From Dirofilaria immitis (Eukaryota; Nematoda; Chromadorea; Rhabditida; Onchocercidae): a stretch of DNA of 64,000 nt. The position numbers and the translations under genes were made by a program. The notes under the pieces are model-generated. The model was not told the origin of the DNA, searched no databases, and worked only from the letters and a program-made list of their open reading frames with translations. Numbering within the stretch: position 1 is the first letter of the stretch; every line of letters begins with the position of its first letter. Where the stretch lies: the NCBI GenBank assembly GCA_024305405.1, contig JAKNDB010000087.1, positions 2,294,001 through 2,358,000 of the forward strand, written 5' to 3'. Below are positions 19,370 to 32,232 of this stretch, one piece after another.

Positions 19370-20569
19370 TTATCTAGTTGAATAATTTCTCGTTAAAAAA
19401 AAAAAAAAAACATATATTGGCTAATTGAATCCTATTTAGTTCAAAATATTTAGCTATCTAAAATAAGCATCATATATTGATGTCTAATATTAAAAATTTT
19501 ACTCACAACATCCTCTTTACATATCGTATCAAATATATCATCAATTTTTGGATACTACAGAACCCATCTCCTCGCAGACAGATGTTGACCACATATCCCT
19601 ATTGAAATTTTTCTTTTCCTTTTTCCGTATTTTTCAAAATAATTAAGACTTTATTAAATGAAAGCTCTAAAATATCCATATGTTCTATCAACTCATAAGT
19701 GTTCATAATTAATTGATGAAAATTTTTATTTATCAAATCTTGGCTTTCTTTTGAAAAAAAAATAATTTCCTTGTTTCAATGGGAAATTCTGGAAACAAAA
19801 CTGATTCCACTACCACCAAAGAATGATAAAGCCAAAAAATCAAAACTACAAAAGCTACAAAAATATTTCAAGCACATTCATCATATTCATTATAACTTTT
19901 CGATATTAATCATTCCGTATCATCGAGAACATTAAAGGGAATGTCAAATATTAATCATTCCGTACTAGGAAAATATACAACTACACTATTAGAAATGTAT
20001 ATAACTTGGAAATACTTCCTCCATTTTAAACTACTCATTTGATATATCCAATAAATGTTCTATCAAATAAGAAAAATTCTGAAATATGATTGGGGAAGTG
20101 ATCGGAAATATAGCAGTTAAACTGTGGTACTTAATATGATTAATATGATATATGATTGATAAGATTTAGTAATCTAATTTCCTCTATTTCGAAAGGTAGA
20201 AACAATAAGTAGCTATATAAATAGAAATTTAAACATACAGAGCATACAGATATGATATAAAACTATGAGTTCAAATAAAAAAATTATGTTATAAATTTTG
20301 ATAGAATAAATTAAATCATTCAGCTCAGGATACTTTGTTTCTCCGTCTGATATACAAAATCTCACTTATTTCCTTCTCCTACTTCTCTCTGTCTATAACA
20401 GCTAGCATATTAATTTCAATTACTTCCGGTTTCTTACTTCCCCTTCCCTATTTTCTGATATGTCTCTGAACTCTACCAGAGAGTCTTAACATTTTGCACA
20501 TTACATCGTTCGATTTACATACTTCATTTGATACACATAAAAAAATAACTAAACTGCTAAAGATCAACA
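19370..20569. other. Intergenic between convergent GILT-like and KNL-3-like genes
   Basis: 1.2 kb of AT-rich sequence holding the 3' ends of two convergent genes. A 15-17 base A-tract follows the GILT stop at about 19393. No coding or structured element was recognised. Confidence 0.55.
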
Positions 20570-22565
20570 TTATTCGTCAAGAAAAAGACACTCTAAGAAA
20601 GCAACAATAGGATGTTTTGTATAATCATCGGGTGAATAGTTTTGAAGTTTGCAGATGCAAGCACCAACTTGAGAGAAAGCTAACTGCAAAAGAATGTTTT
20701 ACATAGATTACGAGAACGACGAAATATCATAAAATAATACTGCAGAAGCAAAAAGTATATAAAATTTTACAGTTAAAATTATGATATTAATGAACAGCTT
20801 CAAATAGCAGTAAGATATTCAGAGAATCCATGCTTTGCTGCCCAATTTTCGATTTGCAAGAGAATAGCATCACACTCAGCTTTTGTACTAAAAGTATATC
20901 CTTATTCTCGTGATTCAAATATTTCTGCTGCACTTCGATTAATTCTTGCAATCGATGAAATTTATCTTCGAGAGCTGTTATTTTAGCTTTCAGCTTTTGA
21001 TTTTGTGATATCTAAAGCAACAATAAAATTTAAGTTTGAAGTAATTAAATAAATTTTTCCAAACTTGAAATTCTTATATATTTCTTTAATATCTATTTTA
21101 ATTTATTTCAAAAAAAATATAACAACTTGCGATTCAGCTTTTCTCTGCAAAGAAAGCTTCATTGCCAATGCGATTTCGATAGGTGACGGAGCGTTTCTGG
21201 CACCCATGTACTCAGTACGTACTTCTTCTGCATGCTTCGGGTTAAGTACAATCGACTTATTCAGCTCACTGAAAGTGTAATCATCCGAACTAAAAATCTA
21301 CTAGAGAAACAGTTACAAACCAAAAAGAATTCTTAATGTGGAATTAGAGAAACTTTGCAGTTATGCATTTGGCAATTATTATTATCTCATATTATGTTTC
21401 ATCTCAATTTCACAACCTCAGTATTAATTATTAGACATTTAAAGGTCAAAAAGCAACAAATTTTATGATGCTTTGAAAAGTAATGAGACTACCAAAGTAG
21501 TTCATACATTTCGAGGTTTTAATGCTTTCGACCGCTGTCCAAACACTGCTACAAATATGATGGTTTATACTTAAATAAGACAGCGAACCTCTTTGCAATA
21601 TCAACATTCTTCTCATAAATCTGAAGCATTTCGTCCCACTGTTCCTTTTCATTTTTTAATTTTTTCATATAATTCATCAAATATTGCTTTTCTTCATCTA
21701 TAGCAGTCATTTTCACAGACACGAGGGAAGGATTCTTTTCATTGATTTTGATCATATCCTCTCCAATAATTACGTCTTTCTAAAAATATTTATAATGCAT
21801 ATAAAATAGAAAGTTTAAGATTAAAAGGATTCATAATTTATTGATGCCAAAGCATGTTTAACATGCTACATCTCAAAAATTAAGCCATACCTATCATTCA
21901 TAAGAAATTTCAGACAAAATGCAGTCGATCAATTATAGCGTAATTTTGAATAGAGAGATAAGTACAAAATCTACAAAGGAAAGAATTCCTTATATCTGTC
22001 CATATATCACTTTAAAAATACTAAGAACAATTCTAATTATTTAAATTACTTTCAACTCATAGAAGTTGAAAGTTTTGCAAATTTGGAAAAATTTATTTGA
22101 TAATACAAAAAGTGTAAATTAGATCTAATATTTATCAAATTGTCGATTAGTATCATAATATGTGTCATGCTTCAACTTTTAAAGTGTTCTAAAATTGAAC
22201 TTACAGTAATTTCGGTGCCATCCACAATCTGTTTTACAGACATACTTGAACGCCGACCACGGAGAGAATGCCTTTTGTCGTTAGCCTAAAGATAAAGTAT
22301 AAGATGATTCAACAGAAAAAATCTTGTAACAGTTATAGGATACTAAATTAGTAGCTACTGCTAATAATGATAATACAAGGAATAATGACATCAGGAAGCA
22401 AAATAATTTGTTCCAAAGTTAAAGACTACAGAGAGTGCATTCCTTCCTCCAGAGAATTATTCTCCACATAACAATTTTTACCTCACTGTTAACAGAGCTT
22501 AATCTGGAAGAACGATCATTTCGCGTTGATAATCGCTGAGCTGATGAGTCATCTTCTATTTCCAT
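20570..22565 (-). CDS. DSN1/KNL-3-like MIS12 kinetochore complex subunit
   Basis: Likely subunit of the MIS12 (MIND) complex that links centromeric chromatin to the outer kinetochore. Exons, all in phase: 22482-22565 (ATG directly after CTTCAG), 22205-22285, 21589-21779, 21127-21268, 20874-21011, 20570-20683 (TAA), giving 249 residues. Features: an acidic and Ser-rich N-terminus, then RHSLRGRRSSMSVKQIVDG, resembling the basic RRxSS segment that Aurora B phosphorylates in DSN1; then EEKQYLMNYMKKLKNEKEQW and DEMLQIYEKN, close to the DSN1 pattern E.K.YI..F..ER..WD.LL..Y. The C-terminal half is predicted coiled coil (QKLKAKITALEDKFHRLQEL). The donor at 20873 is weak (AGT|GTGATG). Reading through it instead gives a longer C-terminus that stops near 20780. 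Assignment rests on the WD..L..Y segment, the basic Ser motif and length. Confidence 0.6.
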
Positions 22566-22572
22566 CTGAAGT
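22566..22572 (-). promoter_or_regulatory. Acceptor abutting the KNL-3-like start codon (candidate SL site)
   Basis: The minus strand reads TACTTCAG immediately followed by ATG, leaving no room for a 5' UTR. This is typical of a spliced-leader addition site and supports the chosen start. Confidence 0.5.
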
Positions 22573-23656
22573 ATTCAGTAAATTTTTGCATAAATTTTAG
22601 AATAATAATGGCAGCATGTGAAAGTGCATGTGAAAACAAGAGATGGAAGGGTATAAGTAAAATTAAAGAAAGCAAAATATACTTCTTAGTTTGCGATCAC
22701 AATAACATCAGAAGCAATAATATCAGGTCGATCAAGCATAGCATTGTAATAAATTACATTAAGTGATGACAACATTAGAATGATAACTCAGTCCTGAAGA
22801 GATTAACAAATTGGTGATAACGCAAACCTGAGTCATACTAGTGATAACATAGGCTGGGTGACACTTGAAAACTGATAATGATATTATCACAAACTATTCT
22901 ATAATTTCAGGTAGTCTTATCCATCAAAGAGTTAGAAAAGAGAACATAATAGGAAGAGAATCAGACACTACCAGTCAATTTGAGAGACAAAAGAAATGAT
23001 AAATAATTTCGCTATAACAGTCGTTTAGTAATGAGAAATATCGAGAACATCAACAAATAAAATGCTGTCAGAGAATGATGAAGTAAAAATACAACAAATA
23101 TATTGAAGAGATAGAAAACAATGAGAGAACTTGCAAAACGGAATCCCTTCGGTATCTGGAAAAAGCAAACTGTGAAGCATCCCAATGTGATAAAAGGAAT
23201 ATTCAAATTTCCTGCAATAATGTATTCTCTGGGTTTGGATTCGAGTTGCTGTGGATTTTTGATTGCTTTATTGAATACCCTGACTTACCTGAGATATGTG
23301 TAGGGGAAGGATGACGTCGTTACATATTGATAATTTTACTTAGAAATTAAAAAATTGCCTTCATTTATGTGATTGATCTTTACAAACAAGTTTATTTCTC
23401 AGTTTGTCTAACGCTAAAACATGTGAATGTTGAAGCATTAATTTGGATTACTTAGAAGTAGTAGTTACCTTTGCGATAAGCTTCTTTATTGTATTTCAAA
23501 TCTACAGTATCATTAGATTGCTATAGTGTTATGCCTTACGATACATTATTTCTTATATTTTAAGAAAATTGTATATTTGCCTTAAATCTATAAATGATTT
23601 TCTCATATTTAGAATCATAAATCATAAAACTGAGACAGTGATCGAAATACTAGAAA
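22573..23656. other. Shared upstream region of the KNL-3-like gene and rpn-9
   Basis: About 1.1 kb between divergent start codons. Reading frames of about 60 codons on each strand here (for example 23012-23206 and 23121-23303) overlap one another, lack family matches and have no splice partners. I see no gene. Confidence 0.55.
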
Positions 23657-26600
23657 ATGTCGGAGAGAGTTGAAGCGTATTTGGTAAAAAACAAAAGTAT
23701 TTCTCATGAAGGTATTGCTGATATTTGGCAAAAGCTCGAGCAACTGTATTTCAAAAAGTAAACAATTTTGTCATTTTGCAACTAAGAAATAGGTGGTGAG
23801 AGGAGAACAATATGTTGTAATTGGATCTGCAGTAATATTATTTGAATCAATCAGTCAAAGATCATAATTTATAAGTAGATCGAATTTATTTGCAAGACTT
23901 AATGATTTTTGCTTTTAATGTTGAGAAATTTTAAAATATTTAGTCACAGAAATTGAAAAGTCTGATTTATTATACACCAAATGAATAAATTAGCCACTGT
24001 CAGTATTGAAATTGTTGAAAGATTTTCTCTCTTACAGTCAACAATGGAATAAATTTGTTCTTTTCACTGCCATTTATTAACTCCCATATCTTGAATATAT
24101 TCCTAATATACCTATAATTTCTTTTTGGACTTTCTTTTAGACGAATCTTTTGATTGTCTTTGTTCAGGAACATGTAACTTGTTTGGCAGGAAATTTCCTG
24201 ATTACTTTGGTAAATTGAAGAAGAAGAAGAAGAAGAATTATGGGTAGCTTTGATATATCAAATTTCTATGGTATTTTTATGTATGGAAAATCAATTTTTC
24301 AGGCTTTGGCATCAGTTAACTGTGGAATTGCGAAAAGTAATAAGTGATGATGCATTCATCCAAACAATTGATTTGAAGGATTTTTATGATAATTTTATCA
24401 ATGAATTTGAGCATCGAATAAATCCTCTACAGCTTGTTGAAATTGTCATTCCGGTGGCGAAATCAATTTTTGTGAAAAGTATAAAAAGTTTTGTCATCCA
24501 TGAGCATAATTATGTTTCGATAGATAAGCAGACTTGACTTATGATGGCCATATTTTTAGAATGATGTTTTATTTACTTAATCTCTCGCATATTACTGTCA
24601 CTAGAAGAAGCATTTAATGTAAGTAGCAAAACTGCTGACTGCTGCTGGAGAGCTGTTATATGTGAGAGATTACGGGAAAGTGATAAGAAGAATGAGTATA
24701 CTGATTCTATTTGCAATAAATCATTTGTTAAAATTAATATAAACTATTCAGATGTTTGACTTTGCTGGATTTAATTTAAATGACATCAAATTTATCTTTT
24801 AACTGTAATATAAGTGGAGAAACCATTAATTTGATGGATATGACCAAGTAATATATAAGGTAATAGCAGTCTAAAAATCTTTTTATGTCACAACGGAAAT
24901 GCGAAAAGTAAGATTAGCAAAAGTCTAAAGTTAGGATATTCGAACGAAGCAAAAATGCTTGATGAAGTCTTAACTTGTTTGAATTCTTAATGTTGTTATA
25001 AACCATCCCGATTTCAAAATGATTTTATTAAAACGGATCTGAAATATAATTAATGTTTTTTCTTTTCAGATAGAGATGCCGCGTTTACATTTTTGAGTAA
25101 AATTGAAAGGACAATTTCAAAAGACAAGCAAGCGGTAGTACGTGTGCGAACGGGCCAGATCGAATTGCGCTTGATGCACAAAGACTCCAAAGATCGTTGT
25201 GTTGATATTCAAATTGTGAGGGTACCGATTACCGTTTTTCTCACCGTTTGTTCGGCTCATTTCTGTGTTGCTGCAAAACACGAATATACAAAGCAAGTCA
25301 GCTGCACTTAAAAATGCATTCGATTAGCTCCTGATATTACTGAAGTATTCTTTCTTTTTCAGAAAATGATTGAAGAAACCCAAATACTTTTGGACGAATT
25401 ACTTGGCGTTACACCAGTGCACGGACCTTTCTATAAGGTTTCCATATTTTCTGAAAATCAAGTGCAGATATCTTCTTCTGAAAAAAGATGTGAAATCTAC
25501 GTATTAGGCTATAGATCACTGATTAAAACCGAATTTCAGGTTTCATCAGTTTATCTGAAGGAAATTGGCAATTACGCTGGCTATTATCGTGAAGCCTTAC
25601 GCTATTTAGGTTGTGAAGATCAGACAAAATTATCGCAGTCCGAAAAGCAATTGCAAGCAGTATTATTAGGATTTGCTGCTCTATTAGGCGATAATGTTTA
25701 TAATTTTGGCGAACTGGTGAGATTTTTTTCCTAAGTCGATTTTCATTTTTATTTCTGCAGTCTCTAGCACATTTTAACTCTAGCACATTTCCTGTATATA
25801 GTTAGCGCATCTTTTTCCTTTACACTAAATATTTTGTATTATGCCAAATATTCTTCTGCGTTTTTTGGCGCATGATTAGTATAATTAGATAAATTATGGA
25901 ATAGTAAAAATTCTTCCTTTACATTGTAAGCATATATTCTTTTTTCTTGCATTAAATTCGGTTTTGCTCAATTGCTTTTGCAGCTGGCACATCCCATTCT
26001 CAAATCTTTAGAAGGGACTCGCGAAAAATGGATTATTGATTTATTATACGCTTTTAATTCTGGTGATCTCAATAAATTTAATGAATATCGTGCACAGTGG
26101 GCCGAATGGGATGATCTCAAGGATCATCAGGACCTTTTGGAAGATAAAATTCGCTTATTAAGTTTGATGGAGGTAACTAGGTTATTGAATGTTCTTTTAT
26201 GCTAATTTTGGTTTTTAATTATGAATTCAACCATGCAATGCGTATAAGACTACTTGTTTCATCTTTACGAAATTTCATTTATGAAATTTGAAGATTGCTT
26301 TGGCTCGTCCATCGAAGGAACGATATATTTCATTTCAAGAAATTGCTGACAAAGCCCAAATTGATCTGAATAAAGTTGAGGCTCTAGTAATGAGGGCATT
26401 AAGCAAGGAGCTTGTACAGGGTTCGATTGATCAAGTGGAAGAACTGGTTAATATTACTTGGGTACAACCGAGAGTACTTTCTCCGCAACAGGCATTTTCA
26501 TTTTCCTTTTTTTTCTTTTTTCAAGCTTCTTTTTCCTTCTATTTCAAGATTCAAAAAAGCTGAATGCTTGACATCTTATCTTTTTGATTTTCCAGTTTTT

Positions 26601-26916
26601 AAAATTTTTGACTTGTATGAATAGTGATCTCAAATATTGATGATTTCTCTCCAGCATGCCCAAATCTTAGAGTATGCTGAAATATGAAGGTATAGTTGGC
26701 TGCTGAAACTATATTTTAACAAAGTCGACATTATTAGTGAAATCAAACCTAATATTTAAATTTGTCTAAATTTCTTTAAGTTTATTAAAAATCTATTTAT
26801 ATTTTTAAAATCAGATATTGGCGATGAGTGATCGTATTAGCGCTTGGTGTGCTGAAGTTGAAGGAATGGAAGCAATTGTTCGTAACAACGCTAGAGAAAT
26901 ACTGACAAAAACGTGA
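23657..26916 (+). CDS. rpn-9: 26S proteasome lid subunit RPN9 (PSMD13)
   Basis: Structural PCI-domain subunit of the 19S regulatory lid of the 26S proteasome. Exons, all phase-consistent: 23657-23757, 24303-24478, 25070-25215, 25363-25437, 25540-25716, 25984-26172, 26294-26491, 26815-26916 (TGA); 387 residues, against about 376 in human PSMD13. Characteristic stretches in order: FYDNFINEFEHRINPLQLVE, FTFLSKIE, LDELLGVTPVHGPFYK, IGNYAGYYREALRYLGCED, LLGDNVYNFGELLAHPIL, WIIDLLYAFNSGDLNKF, then the PCI winged helix FQEIADKAQIDLNKVEALVM, LVQGSIDQV and WVQPRVLSPQQ, and a C-terminal helix ending REILTKT. The intron after 26491 must use a GC donor (CAG|GCATTT) for the protein to continue in frame. 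The gene is intact with no frame breaks. Confidence 0.96.
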
Positions 26917-29120
26917 TCCTAATTATTTTCATTGGTTGATTTATATATTATTAAAAATAAGAAATAATATATTCAAGTAATCATAGAGTCACAGAATTTA
27001 TTCTTAAAAATTTAAAATTAAAGATTTGGCTTAAAAAATGTGTCCCGGTGTTTTTATATGTCTCGTTAAAATTTAGGATATTTTTGAGATGGCACTATGT
27101 GAAAATACAGTTTTATTTAGATCTCGGAAAGCACTGGAAAAGTTTAGGTTCACACGCGATTATTTCATTCTTGGAAATTTTTATAAATAAAATATTTTTA
27201 AATATTCCCATGGATCTCGCAGATGTGATTGACGTATGTCTGAGTAAGCAAAATTATGATTTCTTAAATTTATGAATTTATTGGAAAAATTAAAAATGAC
27301 TGTTAGTTACGTGCTGTTATTTCTTATCGACAATATATAATTCGATGTACAAGTAATCAGTCTTTCTAACTTAACGATTTTAGGCATAGCAATTAACAGA
27401 AAGGTCATGAATTGTTATAAGCTGATCAGTTGTACTGCATTATGATTTTAAAATATTCCTAAATTACATTCTATCTTTAATTAAATGAAATAGGCAATGG
27501 TTTTGAATTTGATACTTTTCTAATAGAAATAATGAAGGGATCAAAGGTTGCTTTTTTTAATACCTTCTGGCTATAGAATAAAAATCCGTATGATCTGCAA
27601 GAAATAGTTTTTACTGACATGAATTAAATACACCTTCAATTTATCTTCCCAAAATTAATTTCCTTGTAATGATCACTCGGTGACAGCACTCGATACACGG
27701 ACATTCAAACATCGAAAATATATGTAACATGCGAACATTTACACATCCGTTTTCGCTTTTAAAAGAGCCGGTACAGGCAATTGGAAAGGATACGACGGAA
27801 AGTTGAAATTGCTGACCCCAATTCAGCTTATTTAAATTCTATTATTGGGACATTTTATTGGGAGAATTTAAAACCGGTTCACTCAGATACATATATACAA
27901 ATATATAATCCATACATTCATACAGGGACATATGTTATATATGTCAAAATTGTGAATTTTGTCAGCTTTAAACGAATGAATATTTCGTTCGTAACATATA
28001 ATTTTGATAAAGGAAGTAAAAATGATGAAATCTTATTAATCTTTAATTAAACTAATTATTTAATCATATCTTATCTATCCTATCACTTATCCATTGAACT
28101 AATATCTCAATAATAAGACTTAAACTGATCTATATTCAGATTGTTTGTTTACTCTTATAATTCCAATGGTAAATTAAAATGAAATTAATGCAAAAATATA
28201 TGGCAATAATAGTTGGAAAAATCTGTATTATAATTTCTTAGCTTATCTTTCATCTAATCTAGGCCAATCTTATCATAAAAATCTTTAATCGGTTTTTTTA
28301 CGAGGGTAATTTTAAATTGTATGAAAATGAATAAATAAAATGATTGATTGATTGATTGATTAAATTCTATACGAAAAATACTAACATATCTGATCAATTG
28401 TTGAACGATGAAAATTAAAATTTAAAGCAAATATAAGTTAAAGGAAATATATTTTGTCATGGCTTTATCTGATAAATATTCATTATCATCCTGAAATATC
28501 ATTTATTTCAAGAATATTATTTGATTAATTCTAAAATATGAGATTGAAAATTTTCCTCTTCTTTCTCTTTCTCTCTCTCCCTCTTTCTCTGTCTTATTTC
28601 TTTTTATAAAAATAAAAATTTTAAGATTGGAGATGAAATGGCATATTAACGAGTAAATATGGATCCACCATTAAAAGGAGGAAAAAGATTTAAAATTAGG
28701 ACAATTAAAAAGAAGTAAGAATCCTTTTGTTCTCAGTTAATTCGTCTTGTTCTTTCTTTCTTTCTTTTCTTTTTTTAAGAACCTACTTTATCCTTGACCC
28801 TAATATTTCTCTTTCATTATCTGTTTCAATAACTTCACTTTTTTTTCATACAAAATAAACATTAGCTTAACCGAAAAAAAAAGAAAAAAACCTAACAAAT
28901 TTTAAAAACAATTTCGTTGAATTTTTCATAACAAACATTCTTTGTCTATTTGAAATGAATGAATCAACGAGCATATTTTATATCTTGTATTGCACGTATA
29001 ATGATATATTGCATGTCTTAAAATGAGATGCATTGCACGTACAACGATATATTCTATGTCTAAAAATGCATTGTATATCTCGAGACGCATTCATATATTC
29101 ATAAAATTGTATGCATCTTT

Positions 29121-29206
29121 ATGTCTAAAAACGCATCGTACGTCTAAAGACGCATCGTACGTCTAAAGGCGCATTGTACGTCTAAAAATGCGTTACAAAT
29201 CTAACA
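29121..29206. repeat. Tandem repeat of about 20 bp (GCATCGTACGTCTAAA)
   Basis: Four adjoining units built on ACGCATCGTACGTCTAAAG at about 29131, 29150, 29170 and 29190. Degenerate versions (GTCTAAAAATGCATTGTA) extend left to about 28990. Each good unit contains the palindrome CGTACG or GTAC. Confidence 0.85.
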
Positions 29207-29345
29207 ATCATATTGTCTTCGATTGAAATAAATTTATAACTATAAATATTACATATAATAAGCACAAAGAGCAAATTGATTTAGAATAATACACTTTTGG
29301 CAACAAATTGGATATGTTTATCGATTAGTAATGAATTGGGTATAT

Positions 29346-29363
29346 GTGACCCTCATAGGTCAC
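29346..29363. promoter_or_regulatory. Palindrome GTGACC-6-GGTCAC
   Basis: GTGACC at 29346-29351 and its exact complement GGTCAC at 29358-29363 form an everted pair of nuclear-receptor-like half-sites (TGACC / GGTCA) with six bases between them. A function is speculative. Confidence 0.4.
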
Positions 29364-31021
29364 ACTAATAAACAATCGAGAGTGTAGGTTAAAGATGAGC
29401 ATTTGTTTATTGTTTACAACTTGAACCATCACTCTATATCATCGATATATTTACCCGATTGTAGCATAAAGTCAGTCTGGAAGATAACATTAGTTCACTT
29501 CACAGATTTTTGCTAATAATCGGTGACCCGAATTACAATTATTCCTCGGTTAATTCATATTGATCTCTTGACCTCATTTTTGCTTCATTCATTTATTCAA
29601 AAATATCTCAATTGTTAGTTAAAAATTGCAACTTTCTTTTTTTTTCGAAAAATTTCGATGAAATATTTTTTCAAATCGTTTTAAAATTCATTCTATTCGT
29701 ATTCATTCATTATCAATTATCAGATATCATTTTTTTTTTATTATTAGTTAGATGATTGATGTTATGAATGGAATATGATAGCGAGAATTTGATAAATTTC
29801 AAATGAATCCAATGAATGAATAAATAAAAAAAACTTTTTTTAAAAAATCATATCAGAATAACGACAATCCAACTTTAATTATCTTATCAATGATTCATCA
29901 GTCGTATGTGACTGTTACGTAACTAATCGGAATTTTATTTTCAGGTTTTCGCGTTAAGACGAGATTTTTGATGGAAACAAGAAAGGAAGAGAAGTTGTAT
30001 TTATAATGGAATGCATATATCTTTTCTACTACTACTATGTATTATATTTGTTAAAACCTGCCTTAAAATTTAGGTAACGATGTCACTGCCATATCGTACC
30101 CGTCCTCATTGCAATGGAAAAGAGGAAAAAGCTCTATCTCTCCTTCTCCCTCTCTCGCTCTCTCTATCTCTCTTTCTTTTCCCTCTCTCTTTCTCTCTAC
30201 CATAACTTTCTTTGTCATCAATTTAAAGATTTCACTTTTAATTCGTATCAATAATTACTTTTTTTCCGGATTTAACCTGGATTTTTACATACAATTACAA
30301 ATTTACTGTGTTCCTTCTGCTATTATTTAATGCCTAACATTTCTTGCCTTTCATCAAAACTTCGTAAAATTTGTTTATGATCGAAATTTTATTGCGACCA
30401 TTGAAGTTTACGATTATCGCAGAAATATAAGTTTCACAAATATTTATTCTCATTATTATTTCATTCATTTGTATGAAAAAAAAATTTTTTCCTTCTCTCT
30501 CAGAATTAACTAAATTTATATTCTCGAATGATAATGTCTGATGTTATAAATAAGATATTAGAAATGGTTATAGTTTCAATTCATTCATTCTTTTTTTATT
30601 TTTTTTTCCATCTAATTTATAAAATTCAACCAAAGTTGGGAAATATAACAGAAAAATGGGATCTATTCGTATTTTATTACTATATTAATTGCCAATTAAT
30701 ATTAATATATCAATGTTTAATAGATTATAACAAATGAAATTATTGCTCATTTAATTATCCAAAATAATAGAATGTTATTATTAACACGAAGAACTCTAAT
30801 TACTCATCTTTAAGCACAATAATTTGAAAATTAAATTAAAATAGCAATAAGGATCGATTTGAAGTCTATCAAATTGTAGTAGAAGCGAAAATAATTTTCT
30901 AAATTTATAATCATTATTTAATTCATTTTAATTTATATCGAATACAGATTTTTGATTTGTATTAGCGAAGAAGAATTATTTCAATTATCAAAATAATAGA
31001 ATGTTATTTTATTGTATTTAA

Positions 31022-31215
31022 GATCGAACAAGGTGAAAAGTCTTATAGACGAATAATTCATCAATAGAAATAAAAGTAGATTCAATGAGATCGAACAGGT
31101 GAAAAATCTTATAGACGAATAATTGATTATAAGGAATAGAGATAGATTCTACGAGATCGAACAGGTGAAAAATCTTATAGACGATATGGAAATAAATTCA
31201 AAGAGATCGAATAGT
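31022..31215. repeat. Tandem repeat, 66-67 bp unit, three copies plus a partial one
   Basis: The segment GATCGAACAGGTGAAAAATC then TTATAGACGAATAATT recurs with starts at 31022, 31089 and 31155, and a truncated copy at 31205 (GATCGAATAGTTGG). Confidence 0.85.
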
Positions 31216-31744
31216 TGGGAAAATTTTGCCTAAAATAAATTGTTAAATTAAAAATTTATTTAATAATTATCTGATAAATATTAATTATTTAAAAATAAGC
31301 CATTTATTGTTTTCGTAAAATTTAGCAAAAAAATTTTTCAACTTTTACTTTCATTACTTTCGATGATAGTTTCTCTTTTTCTTGAAAAATGAAATCATTT
31401 TCGTATCTGTTCGTTATTTCAATGCAATTTCTTCCCTTTATTTTTTCTTCATTTTACTACAAATAAATAATTTGATTTATTAGTTGGGGATAATTTCTAG
31501 TGATAAAGAGTGAACTTCTCAAAGGTCAATTTTTTTTTCACGAAATGTAAAATTTTCTATTTTCAGCCCATCGATTAATTCGCTTACATGTTATCTCGAG
31601 AAAAAAATCCTGTCGGGATGAAAGAAAAAGTGGAAAGGAAGGGAAAAAAATTTCTGATTAAAGGTGAGAGGAGGACATAGGACGAGAAAAGGTGTAATTC
31701 GTATTATTGTCACTTTCACTTTTGTTCCGATTTTAATTCCATCC

Positions 31745-31815
31745 ATTTTGATTATTATTATTATTGTTATTGTTGTTGTTATTGTTATTGTTATTGTTAT
31801 TGTTATTGCTGTTGC
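31745..31815. repeat. (ATT/GTT)n microsatellite
   Basis: Interrupted triplet and hexamer tract of ATTATT and TTATTG units. An open frame across it is a low-complexity artefact. Confidence 0.9.
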
Positions 31816-32113
31816 TTATTTTTCAATATTCTACCACATTAAAATTAATTAAATTAAATTAAAAAGTTTTTAAAATTACAGAAAAAAATTATAAAACAAA
31901 TTAAAAAAATATTCTAAATATTAAAATTGTTATAATGCGTTCTCAATGTAGAAAAATCAACCTTTTAGGATTATTCAATTTTATTTTTCAGCTTCAATAA
32001 TAAGTTATATTAATCTATTAAACTTCAATAAGTCGAGAAATTTTATCATTTCAGTCTAACTCTTTCAATATAATACAAAATTTTTTAATGTCTAAACTTG
32101 AAATTGCTGTTAA

Positions 32114-32122
32114 ATGTGTGTA

Positions 32123-32153
<31 letters not shown>

Positions 32154-32232
32154 ATATGTGTATGTGTATGTATATGTGTATGTATGTGTATGTATATGTA
32201 TGTGTATGTGTATGTGTATGTGTATGTATTTA
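32114..32232. repeat. (GT)n / (GTAT)n compound microsatellite
   Basis: About 115 bp of TGTGTATG-type units. It yields spurious Cys/Val-rich frames on the plus strand and Thr/Tyr/His/Ile-rich frames on the minus strand. Confidence 0.95.

Noticed and set aside
23012..23303. Two overlapping frames on opposite strands between knl-3-like and rpn-9
   Set aside because: They are each other's shadow, have no family likeness and no acceptor or donor in place.
30063..30251. Basic Arg/Glu-rich frame and its Ser/Leu-rich counterpart
   Set aside because: They are produced by a CT/GA-rich simple tract at 30132-30198.
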